64,000 nt of DNA from Spirosoma endbachense. Lineage in GTDB: Bacteria; Bacteroidota; Bacteroidia; Cytophagales; Spirosomataceae. The translations under genes and the position numbers were made by a program. Every line of letters starts with the position of its first letter. The first letter of the stretch is position 1. The notes below the pieces were generated by a model. The model made no database searches. It was not told the DNA's origin and saw only the letters and a program-made list of their open reading frames with translations. This document shows positions 19,101 to 26,689 of the stretch, in pieces. Location: assembly GCF_010233585.1 (NCBI RefSeq), contig NZ_CP045997.1, forward strand, positions 4,841,284 to 4,905,283. Direction: 5' to 3'.

Positions 19101-19234
19101 TTGTCGGTGACTTTACCTGTTACGCGGGTATCGGTCTGCCCGGCTATGGAACTATTTGCAAGCAGAATAAGAAGAGGGGCAACTAATAATGGCACCAGCC
19201 ATCTTGCGTTCCGGTTAAGAAGAATGTTTCTCAT
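16166..19234 (-). CDS. SusC/RagA-family TonB-linked outer-membrane transporter
   Basis: 1022 residues from the ATG whose complement ends at 19234; an upstream in-frame Met adds seven residues. After a signal peptide comes a carboxypeptidase regulatory-like domain (VTGKVTDKATNTGLPGVTVQVKG), the TonB-box region DEVVVVGYGTQ, a plug domain (QALQGKAAGVQI, VVRIRGTGSA, LFVVDGV, VLKDASATAIYGSRGANGVI) and a large beta-barrel ending AFGLNVGF. It should import oligosaccharides across the outer membrane with energy from TonB. It heads the operon susC-susD-LamG-glycoamylase-glycoamylase. Confidence 0.96.
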   Translation of the reverse strand: MRNILLNRNARWLVPLLVAPLLILLANSSIAGQTDTRVTGKVTDKATNTGLPGVTVQVKGTNTGTVTDATGTYSIQVTENATLVFSSIGFVKSEVSVGGRAEINVTLEEDTKALDEVVVVGYGTQRKSDVTGATVTIKGDELVKQPVLTATQALQGKAAGVQIISSGQPGSSPVVRIRGTGSAIGGTAALFVVDGVLTDDITNINTADIVNVDVLKDASATAIYGSRGANGVIIITTKRGTAGKMTVNYSGNAGFRMPSYLVPMANAAEYANYASVASGNLVSPGSTSTDWYKQILRNGFQQNHGLSINGGTDKSTYFVSAGYYTDQGLVIDNVYKRFSIRANNDFTFNKHVKAGLSASYANGDNQIANLSSAYNNAYRAAPIIQSKENGKYGNTSVYQNVGNPLLDIEKNNNHAQDNRLLGSAYLEIKPIEWLTFRSNLGGDWVNLNSREYNYQFNNDTTTFINPGGNQRNPNSNLKFINTRTFHWTWDNLVTFNKKFDKHALTVLVGTTAEKYTLTSFTAYRKDVPAAQNLWYINTGDANTSTNDGAGDQYNRNSYIGRLNYSFNDKYLFTATIRADGSSRFPAQNRWGYFPSVGAGWMISNEDFMANQHIFDMLKLRASWGKVGNDRIPTDAYTVTVTPNLAYPFGGGIATPGSAITQIKDPNVKWETTEEADLGIEFTALSGRLTGELNYYNKKSRDLLINVKVPSVTGDADGVVLTNAASIQNQGVELTLNWRGKITNDLSYRIGGNATLNQNKVIGLNGGQPILDGAIGGNQQYTTRTDNGQPVGSFYVLQVLGVFQNDADIGNYKNATGQVIQPSANPGDFKYQDTNGDGKIDDNDRVFAGSYQPKAYFGLNLGLTYKGFDLSADFYGNVGNQIYNGKRAFRQSALDNVERSMAYNRWTPSSGTQTNPAANSGNLPASTYFIESGNFARINNLTLGYQLPGTLLQKVGITTARVFVTGQNLFTIKKYSGFTAELPGFNTTSNAGIVTTGSPTTQGIELNAYPTASTVAFGLNVGF

Positions 19235-19339
19235 ACATAAATCGATTAAAACCATTGCTGAAAAAAAGTTGACGGTCGTCTTCGTTAGATAGTACGGTTA
19301 CCAGTTACGTCAAGAATTAGCAATAATTTTCTTATATTT

Positions 19340-19354
19340 TTTTGTACAAAAGTA
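19340..19354 (-). promoter_or_regulatory. Putative susC promoter -7 box overlapping a palindrome
   Basis: The minus strand of 19347-19354 reads TACTTTTG, matching TAnnTTTG, about 113 bases ahead of susC. It overlaps TTTTGTACAAAA (19340-19351), a perfect 12-bp palindrome that could be an operator. The -33 element is poor, so the regulated promoter may need the adjacent activator. Confidence 0.4.
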
Positions 19355-19454
19355 GGGCCATGATAACTTGCCACCTAAAAATGGAGTACATCATTACCAC
19401 ATCATATCTTGTTTTTTAGCTTATTTAGGCTGGTTTTTATCACATCAAGGCTCT

Positions 19455-22328
19455 ATGGAGCTGATTTTTATGAGAAAGTCGAGAGGAGACCGTATAATAT
19501 ACTTTTACTTGATAGTCTTTGTCTGGATTTTACTGTTATGCGGAGTTTGTCAGACTAGTATTGCTCAATCTCCTTATGCGTTTTGTCGTCCGGAGTTGAT
19601 CCACTATACCCGGCAAACCTATAATGCCTATCACCAGAATTGGGGTGTCGCCCAGCATCGTCAGACTCGGTTCTTGTATTTCGCAAATTCGAAAGGGCTA
19701 CTTGAGTTTGATGGGAGTAGCTGGCGAACCTATGAGTTGCCTGGAAAGCAAAAAGTACGCTCGGTTGCTATTGATGAACAGGGAAGGGTCTATACGGGGG
19801 CGCTTGGTGAATTTGGTTACTGGTCGCCGGGGCCATCAGGCGAACTGGTCTATCACTCGCTGGCCGACCGGGTTAAAGAGAAATCCTTTCGGAATGAAGA
19901 AATCTGGAATATTCTGGTCACTTCCCAGGGAATCCTGTTTCAGTCATTTGCCTTTATTTACCGCTATCAAAAAGGGCAGGTCCAACTCCTCCAGCCACCC
20001 GGCAATATTCTGTTTGTGCATCAGGCTCGCGATAAGCTATTACTCGAAGTGCTCGACAAAGGGCTTTATGCGTTAAACGGCGACCGTTATACGCTGATAA
20101 AGGGAAGTGAATTTCTGGGACGCGAAACCATCAATACCATTCTGCCCCTGGGCGACAATGAACTCCTGATAGGCACAGAACGGTCTATTTACCGCTATGA
20201 TGGTAATCTGTTTCGCCCCTTCAATGAGCAGCTTAACGCATTTATTCAACAGAACCGGCTCAATAGAGGGCTGGTCGTTGGGCCAGATTTATATGCTTTT
20301 GGTACATTGTTGAACGGGGTTTTACTGACCAATGCTGCCGGGCAGATTCGCTACCACTTCAGCCAGAAGAATGGCTTGCAGAATAGTACCGTTCTGGCAA
20401 TGTGTCAGGATGCAGAAGGTAATCTTTGGGTAGGGTTGGATAAAGGTATTGATCTCATTAACCTCAACTCCCCAATTCGCTACTTTAGCGATAATGAAGG
20501 GGAGTTGGGTACACCCTATGACATGGCGCAATATGCTAACAACCTGTATTTAGGCACAAATCAGGGTGTTTATTATAAGCCGCTCGTTCGAAATGATGAA
20601 CCCTTTCGCTTAATTTCCGGAACACAGGGTCAGGTTTGGGATCTTGCTGTGATCGATGGCGAGTTGCTCTGTGGCCATAATAAAGGTACGTTTAAAATTC
20701 AGGGTTCACAGGCTCAACTGCTGAACAGTATTACCGGAGGATGGGTATTGCATCGCCTGAATCGTCATCCTGAGCTGCTTATTCAGGGAACCTATACGAA
20801 ACTGTGTATTTACCAGAAAAACAGCCAGGGGCGGTGGGCCTTTTCGCATACGATCGACGGGTTTTCAGCACCGGTTCGGCAACTGGAGGAAGACGCAGAC
20901 GGTACGATATGGGTTAATAAAGCACCGAATCAGGGTTTACAACGGCTTCGTTTGTCAGCTGATTTGCGACGTATTGAAGCGAGTAAGGAATATTCTGATG
21001 CCGATTTTCATGGGCCAGCCGTTAATCTGTGCCGTATCCAGCAACGCATTGTGGTGACTTCGGAAAAAGGTTTGCTTGCCTACGATGCCTCCTCCGATCG
21101 GTTTATTTCGGCTCAGTCCGTTTATCCCTGGCTTGGAGCAACGGCCCGTAAGCTATTTCCGGTGTCAGGTGCGGAGTTATTTTTACTGCGCCAGGATGGT
21201 ACATTAAGCTGGATGCGTCAGGGGACAAGCCCTGTCGGTGATATTCAGGTTAAAACGAATGAGTGGGTAGAAGAGTACGAAAACATTGTGCCACTCGACA
21301 CAAACTATATTGCCGTTTGCCGCGAAAATGGATTTGCTTTATTGCCCCGAAAAGAATTACCTCAGCTGGTTGGTGGGGCCGTTCGGCGGCCAGTGATCCG
21401 GTCTGTGTCGGTTGTCGATGGCCCGGCTTCGAATTACACATTCCAGGGGCCAGCGCCATTGCTTTCGTTTTCGCATCGTCAGGCCAACCTGGTAATTGCA
21501 TTTTCTACACCATATTATACCCGCCCTGCGAAATACAGTTACTGGCTTGAAAACAATGCCGAAACCTGGTCACCCTTTATGAGTATCCATCAGAAGGAGT
21601 TTAGTAATCTTCCGCCGGGACAGTATAGGTTGCATCTAAAATCAAATCTTAATGCTGAAGAAAGCACATTAGCTTTTGAGATCCGCCCTCCGTGGTATTG
21701 GACTGCCTGGAGTAAGATTGTGTATCTGTTTTTGATGGGTGCATTAGTGAAGCTATTCTACCAACTTCATCTTCGGCGCGTTGCCGTTCAGCAAAACCGG
21801 ATTCGTGAAAAGCTTGAAGAGAAATTGCGTCATCAGGAAGAACAAAGCCAGCGGGAAATTATTTTACTCCAGAAAGAGCAATTGGAACAGGGGCTGATTC
21901 AAAAGTCGGAAGAACTGGCTAATTCGACTATGTCGCTTATCCAGAAGAACGAACTACTGGTGAAATTAAAAGATGAACTGGATCGGGTAAAAGCCCGATC
22001 TGGCAATAAGCTTTCTGGTGAAGATTTCCAGCGTATCAATACCCTGATCGATGCTAATATTTCTACAGATCAGGATTGGAAACTATTTGAAGCAAACTTT
22101 AATAAAGTGCACGAACAGTTTTTAAAACATCTGATCGAAAATTACCCCGACCTCAGCCAGGGCGACCTGAAACTAGCGGCTTATCTTCGAATGAACCTAT
22201 CAACCAAAGAGATTGCCCAGTTGCTGAATATAACCCATCGAAGTGTTGAATTGAAGCGATACCGACTGCGTAAAAAGCTGGATATCGAAGGTGATATTAA
22301 CCTCAGCGAATTTATGATTAAGTATTAA
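19455..22328 (+). CDS. Sensor-regulator: beta-propeller, Y_Y_Y domain, TM segment, coiled coil and LuxR-type HTH
   Basis: 957 residues from the ATG at 19455 (an AAGG lies seven bases before it); the ATG at 19470 is also possible, and an upstream TTG frame start is unlikely. An N-terminal signal/anchor (YFYLIVFVWILLLCG) leads to a periplasmic propeller built of Reg_prop-like blades (KGLLEFDGSSWRTYELP, GNLWVGLDKGIDLI), then a triple-Tyr type domain (YSYWLENNAETWSPF). A membrane helix (KIVYLFLMGALVKLFY), a long coiled coil (about residues 780-860), and a LuxR-like helix-turn-helix (LSTKEIAQLLNITHRSVELKRYRLRKKL) complete it. No kinase or receiver domain is present. Divergent from susC, it probably senses glucan fragments and activates the locus. 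Confidence 0.85.
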   Translation: MELIFMRKSRGDRIIYFYLIVFVWILLLCGVCQTSIAQSPYAFCRPELIHYTRQTYNAYHQNWGVAQHRQTRFLYFANSKGLLEFDGSSWRTYELPGKQKVRSVAIDEQGRVYTGALGEFGYWSPGPSGELVYHSLADRVKEKSFRNEEIWNILVTSQGILFQSFAFIYRYQKGQVQLLQPPGNILFVHQARDKLLLEVLDKGLYALNGDRYTLIKGSEFLGRETINTILPLGDNELLIGTERSIYRYDGNLFRPFNEQLNAFIQQNRLNRGLVVGPDLYAFGTLLNGVLLTNAAGQIRYHFSQKNGLQNSTVLAMCQDAEGNLWVGLDKGIDLINLNSPIRYFSDNEGELGTPYDMAQYANNLYLGTNQGVYYKPLVRNDEPFRLISGTQGQVWDLAVIDGELLCGHNKGTFKIQGSQAQLLNSITGGWVLHRLNRHPELLIQGTYTKLCIYQKNSQGRWAFSHTIDGFSAPVRQLEEDADGTIWVNKAPNQGLQRLRLSADLRRIEASKEYSDADFHGPAVNLCRIQQRIVVTSEKGLLAYDASSDRFISAQSVYPWLGATARKLFPVSGAELFLLRQDGTLSWMRQGTSPVGDIQVKTNEWVEEYENIVPLDTNYIAVCRENGFALLPRKELPQLVGGAVRRPVIRSVSVVDGPASNYTFQGPAPLLSFSHRQANLVIAFSTPYYTRPAKYSYWLENNAETWSPFMSIHQKEFSNLPPGQYRLHLKSNLNAEESTLAFEIRPPWYWTAWSKIVYLFLMGALVKLFYQLHLRRVAVQQNRIREKLEEKLRHQEEQSQREIILLQKEQLEQGLIQKSEELANSTMSLIQKNELLVKLKDELDRVKARSGNKLSGEDFQRINTLIDANISTDQDWKLFEANFNKVHEQFLKHLIENYPDLSQGDLKLAAYLRMNLSTKEIAQLLNITHRSVELKRYRLRKKLDIEGDINLSEFMIKY

Positions 22329-22466
22329 CTACTAATTGACCTCCATAAGCTGTCTAAAACGCCCTCATAGTACAGCTATGGCACATTTGGTCTTTATAAA
22401 ACTAAAATAGAAGTAGTTAATTCTGCTTACTGTTTTCTAAAGCATATTACTTAGTGCGCATTAATA

Positions 22467-22495
22467 GTCGCATGGGTTCACATAACCCACGCGAC
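22467..22495. repeat. Hairpin just ahead of the broken integrase
   Basis: A 12-bp stem with one mismatch (22467-22478 with 22484-22495, GTCGC...GGGTT) around a 5-base loop ends two bases before the integrase ATG. It may be a terminator for the regulator gene or part of the element's attachment region. Confidence 0.45.
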
Positions 22496-22497
22496 TC

Positions 22498-23489
22498 ATG
22501 TTTGTCAAAATGAAAGTTCGCTTCTGGTTTCGTAAGCAGCAGGGCCAAGCCAATACCAAACTTGGCATACTCTATGGCACCATTACAATCAACAGAATTC
22601 GCTCCCAACCCTTTTCAACCGGAATCTCAGTAAAAAGTGAGAACTGGAACCCCAAAGTACAGAAGGTTATAGGTAACATAGCCTAATTCTAAATGATGAA
22701 TTAGGCGCCATCCAAACAAATCTGATTTCGATAAAACAGGAACTTCAGGCGGCAAAAAAAGAGGTTAACTCTGAATCCGTCCGGGCTGAATGGCTCAAAC
22801 AACAAAGCGGACCAGGTTCACTCTTGACCTTATTGACCGATTTTGAAGTACACCAGCGAAAGTATGGAAAGGGCAAAAAAGGTAAACCATTAACGGAGGG
22901 GACATTTACCCAATACAGAACAAATCGGGCCTATCTGGAAGACTACATTCGTAGCAACAAAAATGTTACGCTCAATCCTGAAAGCATAAACGGAACCTGG
23001 TTCCTGCGATTCGAACAGTATTTAAGGACTCGCACTACTCAGAAGCCGTTGAAGCAAAGCACGATAAATCTTGCCATTGCCCATTTCAAATAAGTACTTA
23101 AGTTCGCTTTATCAAATGAGGTCATAAAACAGGCTCCTGGTATTTTTTTTCATGTATCCCCCGCCGAACCAACAACGCCTGTTCCTTTAACAGCACAAGA
23201 AATACAACTCCTTGAAACGGTTGAATTAACTGACGCTCAACGACGAGCTGTCGACTGCTTTCTATTCCTTCGCTATACGGGGTTACATTACATTGACGGA
23301 TGTAATAGTTGTGACCAATCGATATTAACTGATGAATCTGGCCTTGAATATCTGCAGGTTATCCAGCAACCGGCTTTCATTCCTTATCATCCACGGGCAA
23401 AGGCAATTGCTAACAAATACGGTGGTTTAGATTGCCTACCCTTTACGGAGTTTGTAAATATGAATAACCTACTGAAGCGATTGGGTTGA
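22498..23489 (+). pseudogene. Broken tyrosine recombinase (integrase)
   Basis: Three pieces of one integrase line up. 22498-22686 gives the arm-binding domain (MKVRFWFRK, SQPFSTGISV, NWNPKVQKVIG). A frameshift near 22680 leads to a second frame that carries LNDELGAIQTNLISIKQEL and then the SAM-like core-binding domain (LLTDFEVHQRKYG, TFTQYRTNRAYLEDYI, STINLAIAHFK). An in-frame TAA at 23091-23093 replaces a probable Gln. The frame continues with VLKFALSNEVIKQAPG, LTAQEIQLLE, FLFLRYTGLHYID, then IPYHPRAKAIANKYGG and ends at 23489. The second half of the catalytic domain, with the HxxR and Tyr boxes, is missing. Inactive by at least three independent lesions. Confidence 0.85.
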
Positions 23490-23550
23490 AGCTCATATGA
23501 ATCTCCAGAAAAATCAATCGTCAATTCAAAAGGGTTATCTGTTTCATTGA

Positions 23551-23807
23551 TTATTCGAGTGAAAAATACAGCATAATATATACCTCACCCTCAGGGTCAG
23601 TGTATTTTGTTCCACCTTTTGGGAAGCTGTTTTGTATGATCAGGCTCTTACCGATAGAATCAGTATCCTCATATTTGGTGTCAATCCATCTGGAAGTGGA
23701 TACGTCTTTGGTTTCGGACTTGATAATATTTTTTTTATCTCCTGTTTGGTTTTGTCCACAGGAGGTAAAAAAACAACGGTTAAGAATAAAGCATAAATGT
23801 ATTTTAT
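23551..23807 (-). pseudogene. Decayed small lipoprotein gene
   Basis: On the minus strand a signal-like start KYIYALFLTVVF lies in one frame, preceded by ATA where ATG would be expected (23805-23807). After a run of T the frame must shift to give the lipobox FFTSC and then GQNQTGDKK, KSETKD, RWIDTKYEDTDSIGKSL, FPKGGTKYTDPEGEVYIML and a stop at 23551-23553. I infer an ordinary lipoprotein gene that lost its start codon and gained a homopolymer frameshift. It lies 8 bases beyond the stop of the next gene on the same strand. Family unknown. Confidence 0.5.
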
Positions 23808-23814
23808 AATTTAC

Positions 23815-24381
23815 TTAGCAACCGCCTTTGCGAGGGGCACGTTTATAAATTAGTTGACTATCTCGTTCTACATAGTCGCCCGATACTATTGGATATGAAT
23901 ACTTGGGGGCGTGCGATACCCAATGGCTTCTTATACTTATTTTGTCGTTAACTTTCAGGCTATGCAATTGCTGAAATTCATTGGTAAAGTTCAAAAAATT
24001 CTTGTCAGACTTTTCCGGCCCAAAACTAAGAATATAATCGTCACCATTAATCCTGACCATCACTCCGAAACCTAATCGTGAGCCTGGCGGAAGAGAAAGA
24101 GAGGTTACAACAGCCTCCATATTGGTAAAAGCACTTATATGCTTCCTTATTTTAGCTTCACCGGCATACACTTTTTTACCTTCGGGAGACGCTTCCCATT
24201 TTTTGTACTTTATACCATCAGGGGTAGCCTCCCATTTTTTCAATGCAGCTTTCCTTTCAGCAGCAGAGAGTGGCTTTGAGGCTGACTTTTTAGAAGCTTC
24301 ATTTTTAATTTCACGATTAGCAAATACTAGTCCGCTTACCACAACCAGCGGTAAGATTAGGGCATAAATGATTTTTTTCAT
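23815..24381 (-). CDS. Secreted protein of unknown function with KKWEA repeat
   Basis: 188 residues from the Met at 24381, which starts a signal peptide (MKKIIYALILPLVVVSGLVFA). The mature N terminus is Lys/Ala rich and holds two close repeats, KKWEATPDGIKY and KKWEASPEGKKV. A folded domain follows: AVVTSLSLPPGSRLGFGVMV, DDYILSFGP, SLKVNDKISIRSHWVSHAPKYSYPIVSGDYVERD. The end is RAPRKGGC. A frame extension of 40 residues upstream lacks signal character. I do not recognise the family. It is the only intact gene inside the 22.5-26.7 kb wreckage and its G+C looks low, so it may have come with the mobile element. Confidence 0.6.
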   Translation of the reverse strand: MKKIIYALILPLVVVSGLVFANREIKNEASKKSASKPLSAAERKAALKKWEATPDGIKYKKWEASPEGKKVYAGEAKIRKHISAFTNMEAVVTSLSLPPGSRLGFGVMVRINGDDYILSFGPEKSDKNFLNFTNEFQQLHSLKVNDKISIRSHWVSHAPKYSYPIVSGDYVERDSQLIYKRAPRKGGC

Positions 24382-24467
24382 ATTTTTTGTAGGTTTAATT
24401 AAAGTGAATCTATGTCCTGATAAATCAGATCCGTTTAAGGCATTCTTTTTATTTTCAAGGATTTCAA

Positions 24468-24497
24468 CCACAGCGGTGGCCGCCACAGCGGTGGGCC
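24468..24497. repeat. Two tandem copies of a 15-base unit
   Basis: CCACAGCGGTGGCCG at 24468-24482 is followed by a second copy at 24483-24497 with one difference near its end. Each unit is itself a small palindrome (CCAC...GTGG). It lies within 90 bases upstream of the secreted-protein gene. Two units are too few for a CRISPR. Confidence 0.6.
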
Positions 24498-24598
24498 GCA
24501 AAGCTAAAAGTTTCTATCCTGTCGTCTGTTAATGCCCTGTAAAAGAATGTTAACGAAACGTAAAAGTGTATATCGTCAAATAAAAGTGGACAAATAGG

Positions 24599-24928
24599 GT
24601 GGGAATGGGAAGCGACAATTTGTTAAATTGTTTCACTCAAATCACCTTAGTAAGGTCCAATTCAGCCAAAAAGTCCTCTTCTAGCCGCTCCAAAACGGCT
24701 CAGCCAACTTTATCTACCTCCGAGTGCAAACCAGCTCTATCCATCATCAGAGACATTCAGCCAGACGCCGGCGCGGGACAGACCCGACGCCAATACACGG
24801 CTGAAGAAAAGATTCGCATTGTGCTGGAAGGGCTGCAAGGCGAGCAGTCAGTGGCCGAGATCTGTCGACGAGAAGGGCTTAACCGCCACGGCGGATCGTA
24901 CAATGCTGTCAACTTAATCATCGGGTAG
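24599..24928 (+). pseudogene. Truncated IS3-type transposase OrfA
   Basis: The middle of the frame has RRQYTAEEKIRIVLEGL, GEQSVAEICRREGLN, the helix-turn-helix of IS3-family OrfA (HTH_Tnp_1). The protein should continue for another 30-60 residues and be followed by OrfB with the DDE catalytic domain. Instead, similarity ends at about 24888 and the frame runs into the end of the IS4-like remnant. No OrfB is present. The first 55 residues (Ser/Lys rich) may or may not belong. Confidence 0.7.
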
Positions 24929-25832
24929 CTCTTCTTCGATTAATTTGAGGTTTTCTAGGCCTGCTTCGTTGGCGGCTAAAGGAGCAATTCGGTTTCGATA
25001 AGCATTTATGTCGACTGAGTTGTGCCACTAACCAGTCATAACTGGATTCCAGAGAGTTGCAGCCAAAGAGCATAGTAACAATCGGACCGCAGCCGCGGAC
25101 GGTCGCCGAGCGGCTCATCCTTGAGCAGCCCTTAAGAAACAGATCGATTGATCCGATAGAACGCTTTGATTGGCTTATCTTCCTGCTGCACTACTTGCTT
25201 TTGAGCATCTAAACTCAGTAACCCACTGATATTGCCGCATAAGATACAGGCATCGAAGTCCTGACGCACACCTACCACTTTTTTACTGGAAAAATTTTCC
25301 ATTTCCAACTGCGTCTTATCAAAAGCATACTGGGTTCGCTTCGGCGCTCCGAACTATGCCCCAGCGTTTGCGGTAAGCCTCCGTGAAGAAAGCCATACCG
25401 TACCGATTGGCAGATAAGTTGGTAATCAAATACGCTTTGTGGCCCTCAGCTAAATCGAGGCAGATCAAATTGACAACCAGAGGTGCTTGGTTTAGTTGTC
25501 GAAGAGTACCGGGACGCCGGAGCTGCTTGTAGGCGTTGGTTTTTCTTCCGTTTAGCGGTGGTCACATCTAAGGTAATTGTAGCCTTGCGTTGCCCTGTAG
25601 CGGCAAAATCTCTCACTTCTTGCAACGAATTTTGTGCACTAATGCGCAGCAAAAAGTTAATCTTTAGTTGCTGTAATTGAGCGATCAAGTCAATGGAGGG
25701 ATAGCCACGGTCCAAAAGCAGCAAGGTAGGACAAGCCGTGAAGCTGTCTGTCGCAACGGTGATCCGATTGAAACCAGTCCAGATGCTGCCAAGCCATCGC
25801 CCTGTCATCACTCAAGTAGGGCGCTAAAATCG
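24914..25832 (-). pseudogene. Broken IS4-type transposase
   Basis: Reading the minus strand, consecutive pieces in different frames give APYLSDDRAMAWQHLDWF, then LLLLDRGYPSIDLIAQLQQLKINFLLRIS with the second catalytic Asp, EGHKAYLITNLSA, AYRKRWG of the YREK signature, LEMENFSSKKVVGVRQDFDA, GLLSLDAQKQVV and FYRINRSVS. These are in the order of an IS4-family DDE transposase. Frameshifts near 25760, 25450 and 25345 and a TAA after RSVS break it. The N-terminal third with the first catalytic Asp is absent. The final part to 24914 is in doubtful frame. Confidence 0.75.
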
Positions 25833-26609
25833 CATGGAGTGTAATTGCCCAAACTCACCCTCAAACTTGATCACCTGTTTGAGGGTGAGTTTGGGCGCGA
25901 TTCGGAACAGCCTCGAATCGCGTTTATAGAGAAAGCCTTCGTTGGGAGTGGGGGAATCTTTGGGCCGGTACTGCAAATCGGTGGGTCTGCCGATGGCAAT
26001 ATCAAACTCCCGGCGGGTAGCCGGTCGGCCCCTAAAGGGGTTGATAATGTTTTCTTCGACGCCGTCCACGCTGGTCTGGCTGTCGTACTCATCCTTCCAG
26101 GCTCTTGCCATTCCTCATCAACCTCCATGAAGCCGGTGGGCATTTCGTCGGGCTGTAAGGCGTTGAAATTCAACAGGCTTTGCCCGTAGAAGGCCCCAAA
26201 GCGGCTGTACTTGCGCAGGTTTTTGGTATTGCACAGGATCTCATTAATCAGTTCCAGGCCATACTTGCCGTCGGTGATCTGGATGCAATCGGGCTTAAAG
26301 TGGTATTTGATGCACTCCAATACGCCAGATAAATACTGGTTCAGATCGGATTGGCCGGGTTTGATGTAGTCTTTTACGGGAAAGCCTTTCCGTCGAGAAC
26401 GATGTTGTTTTGCTCATCGCGTTTTCAGGTGTAGAGTGTTTCGTAGTGAATGCCGAATAGGTCGACGCATTGCCGGTTTGCTTGCGCCAAAGCCGATTGA
26501 CCACCAGACGCACCTGCTCAACACTATAGCCGGGATGCTGTAAAATAAAGCTATGCAGGTGAATATGAAGCCCATGCGTTTTGGAGCGTTTGACCTCAAT
26601 ACCATATTC
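25824..26609 (-). pseudogene. Broken rolling-circle (HUH) replication initiator
   Basis: Minus-strand pieces read EYGIEVKRSKTHGLHIHLHSF with an HUH motif (HIHLH), EQVRLVVNRLWRKQTG, GIHYETLYT then a TGA, QNNIVLDGKAFP, then after a frameshift VKDYIKPGQ, GVLECIKYHFKPD, LELINEILCNTKNLRKYSRFGAFYG, LQPDEMPTGFMEVDEEW. This order (HUH motif, later K-Y-x-x-K-x-x-D, then a conserved R-x-x-x-x-G) is that of Rep_1/pC194-type plasmid initiators. A last piece, AIGRPTDLQYRPK, FLYKRDSRLF, continues to 25824. The start and motif 1 are missing. Family assigned by eye, so moderate. Confidence 0.6.
25847..25896. repeat. 19-bp inverted repeat at the IS4/Rep junction
   Basis: Arms 25847-25865 and 25878-25896 pair perfectly (GCCCAAACTCACCC and onward) with a 12-base loop. 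It lies within the end of the Rep remnant, a few bases from where IS4 similarity begins, so it may mark the insertion or rearrangement point, or it is a former plasmid replication or recombination structure. Confidence 0.6.
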
Positions 26610-26632
26610 CCGGCGTAGTAGTTAAAGTAATA

Positions 26633-26689
26633 AAGCATACAGGATTGTTTGTCGCGGGAACTTCCCGCGACAAACAATCCTGTATGCTT
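26633..26689. terminator. 28-bp near-loopless hairpin at the tonB 3' end
   Basis: Arms 26633-26660 and 26662-26689 are perfectly complementary with a single-base centre. It overlaps the tonB stop codon (26688-26690). It would stop transcription of tonB into the remnant DNA, though no strong T-tail follows. Confidence 0.7.

Noticed and set aside
18749..19186. 145-residue plus-strand ORF
   Set aside because: Antisense shadow of the susC plug region.
16166..22328. Classic hybrid two-component system for the glucan locus
   Set aside because: The regulator lacks kinase and receiver domains; only the propeller and HTH parts are present.
24468..24497. Possible CRISPR
   Set aside because: Only two 15-base units directly abutting, without spacers, and no cas genes in the window.
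25845..26189. Plus-strand ORF starting MPKLTLK
   Set aside because: It lies across the broken replication initiator, and the start resembles the minus-strand product only because of the 19-bp palindrome.
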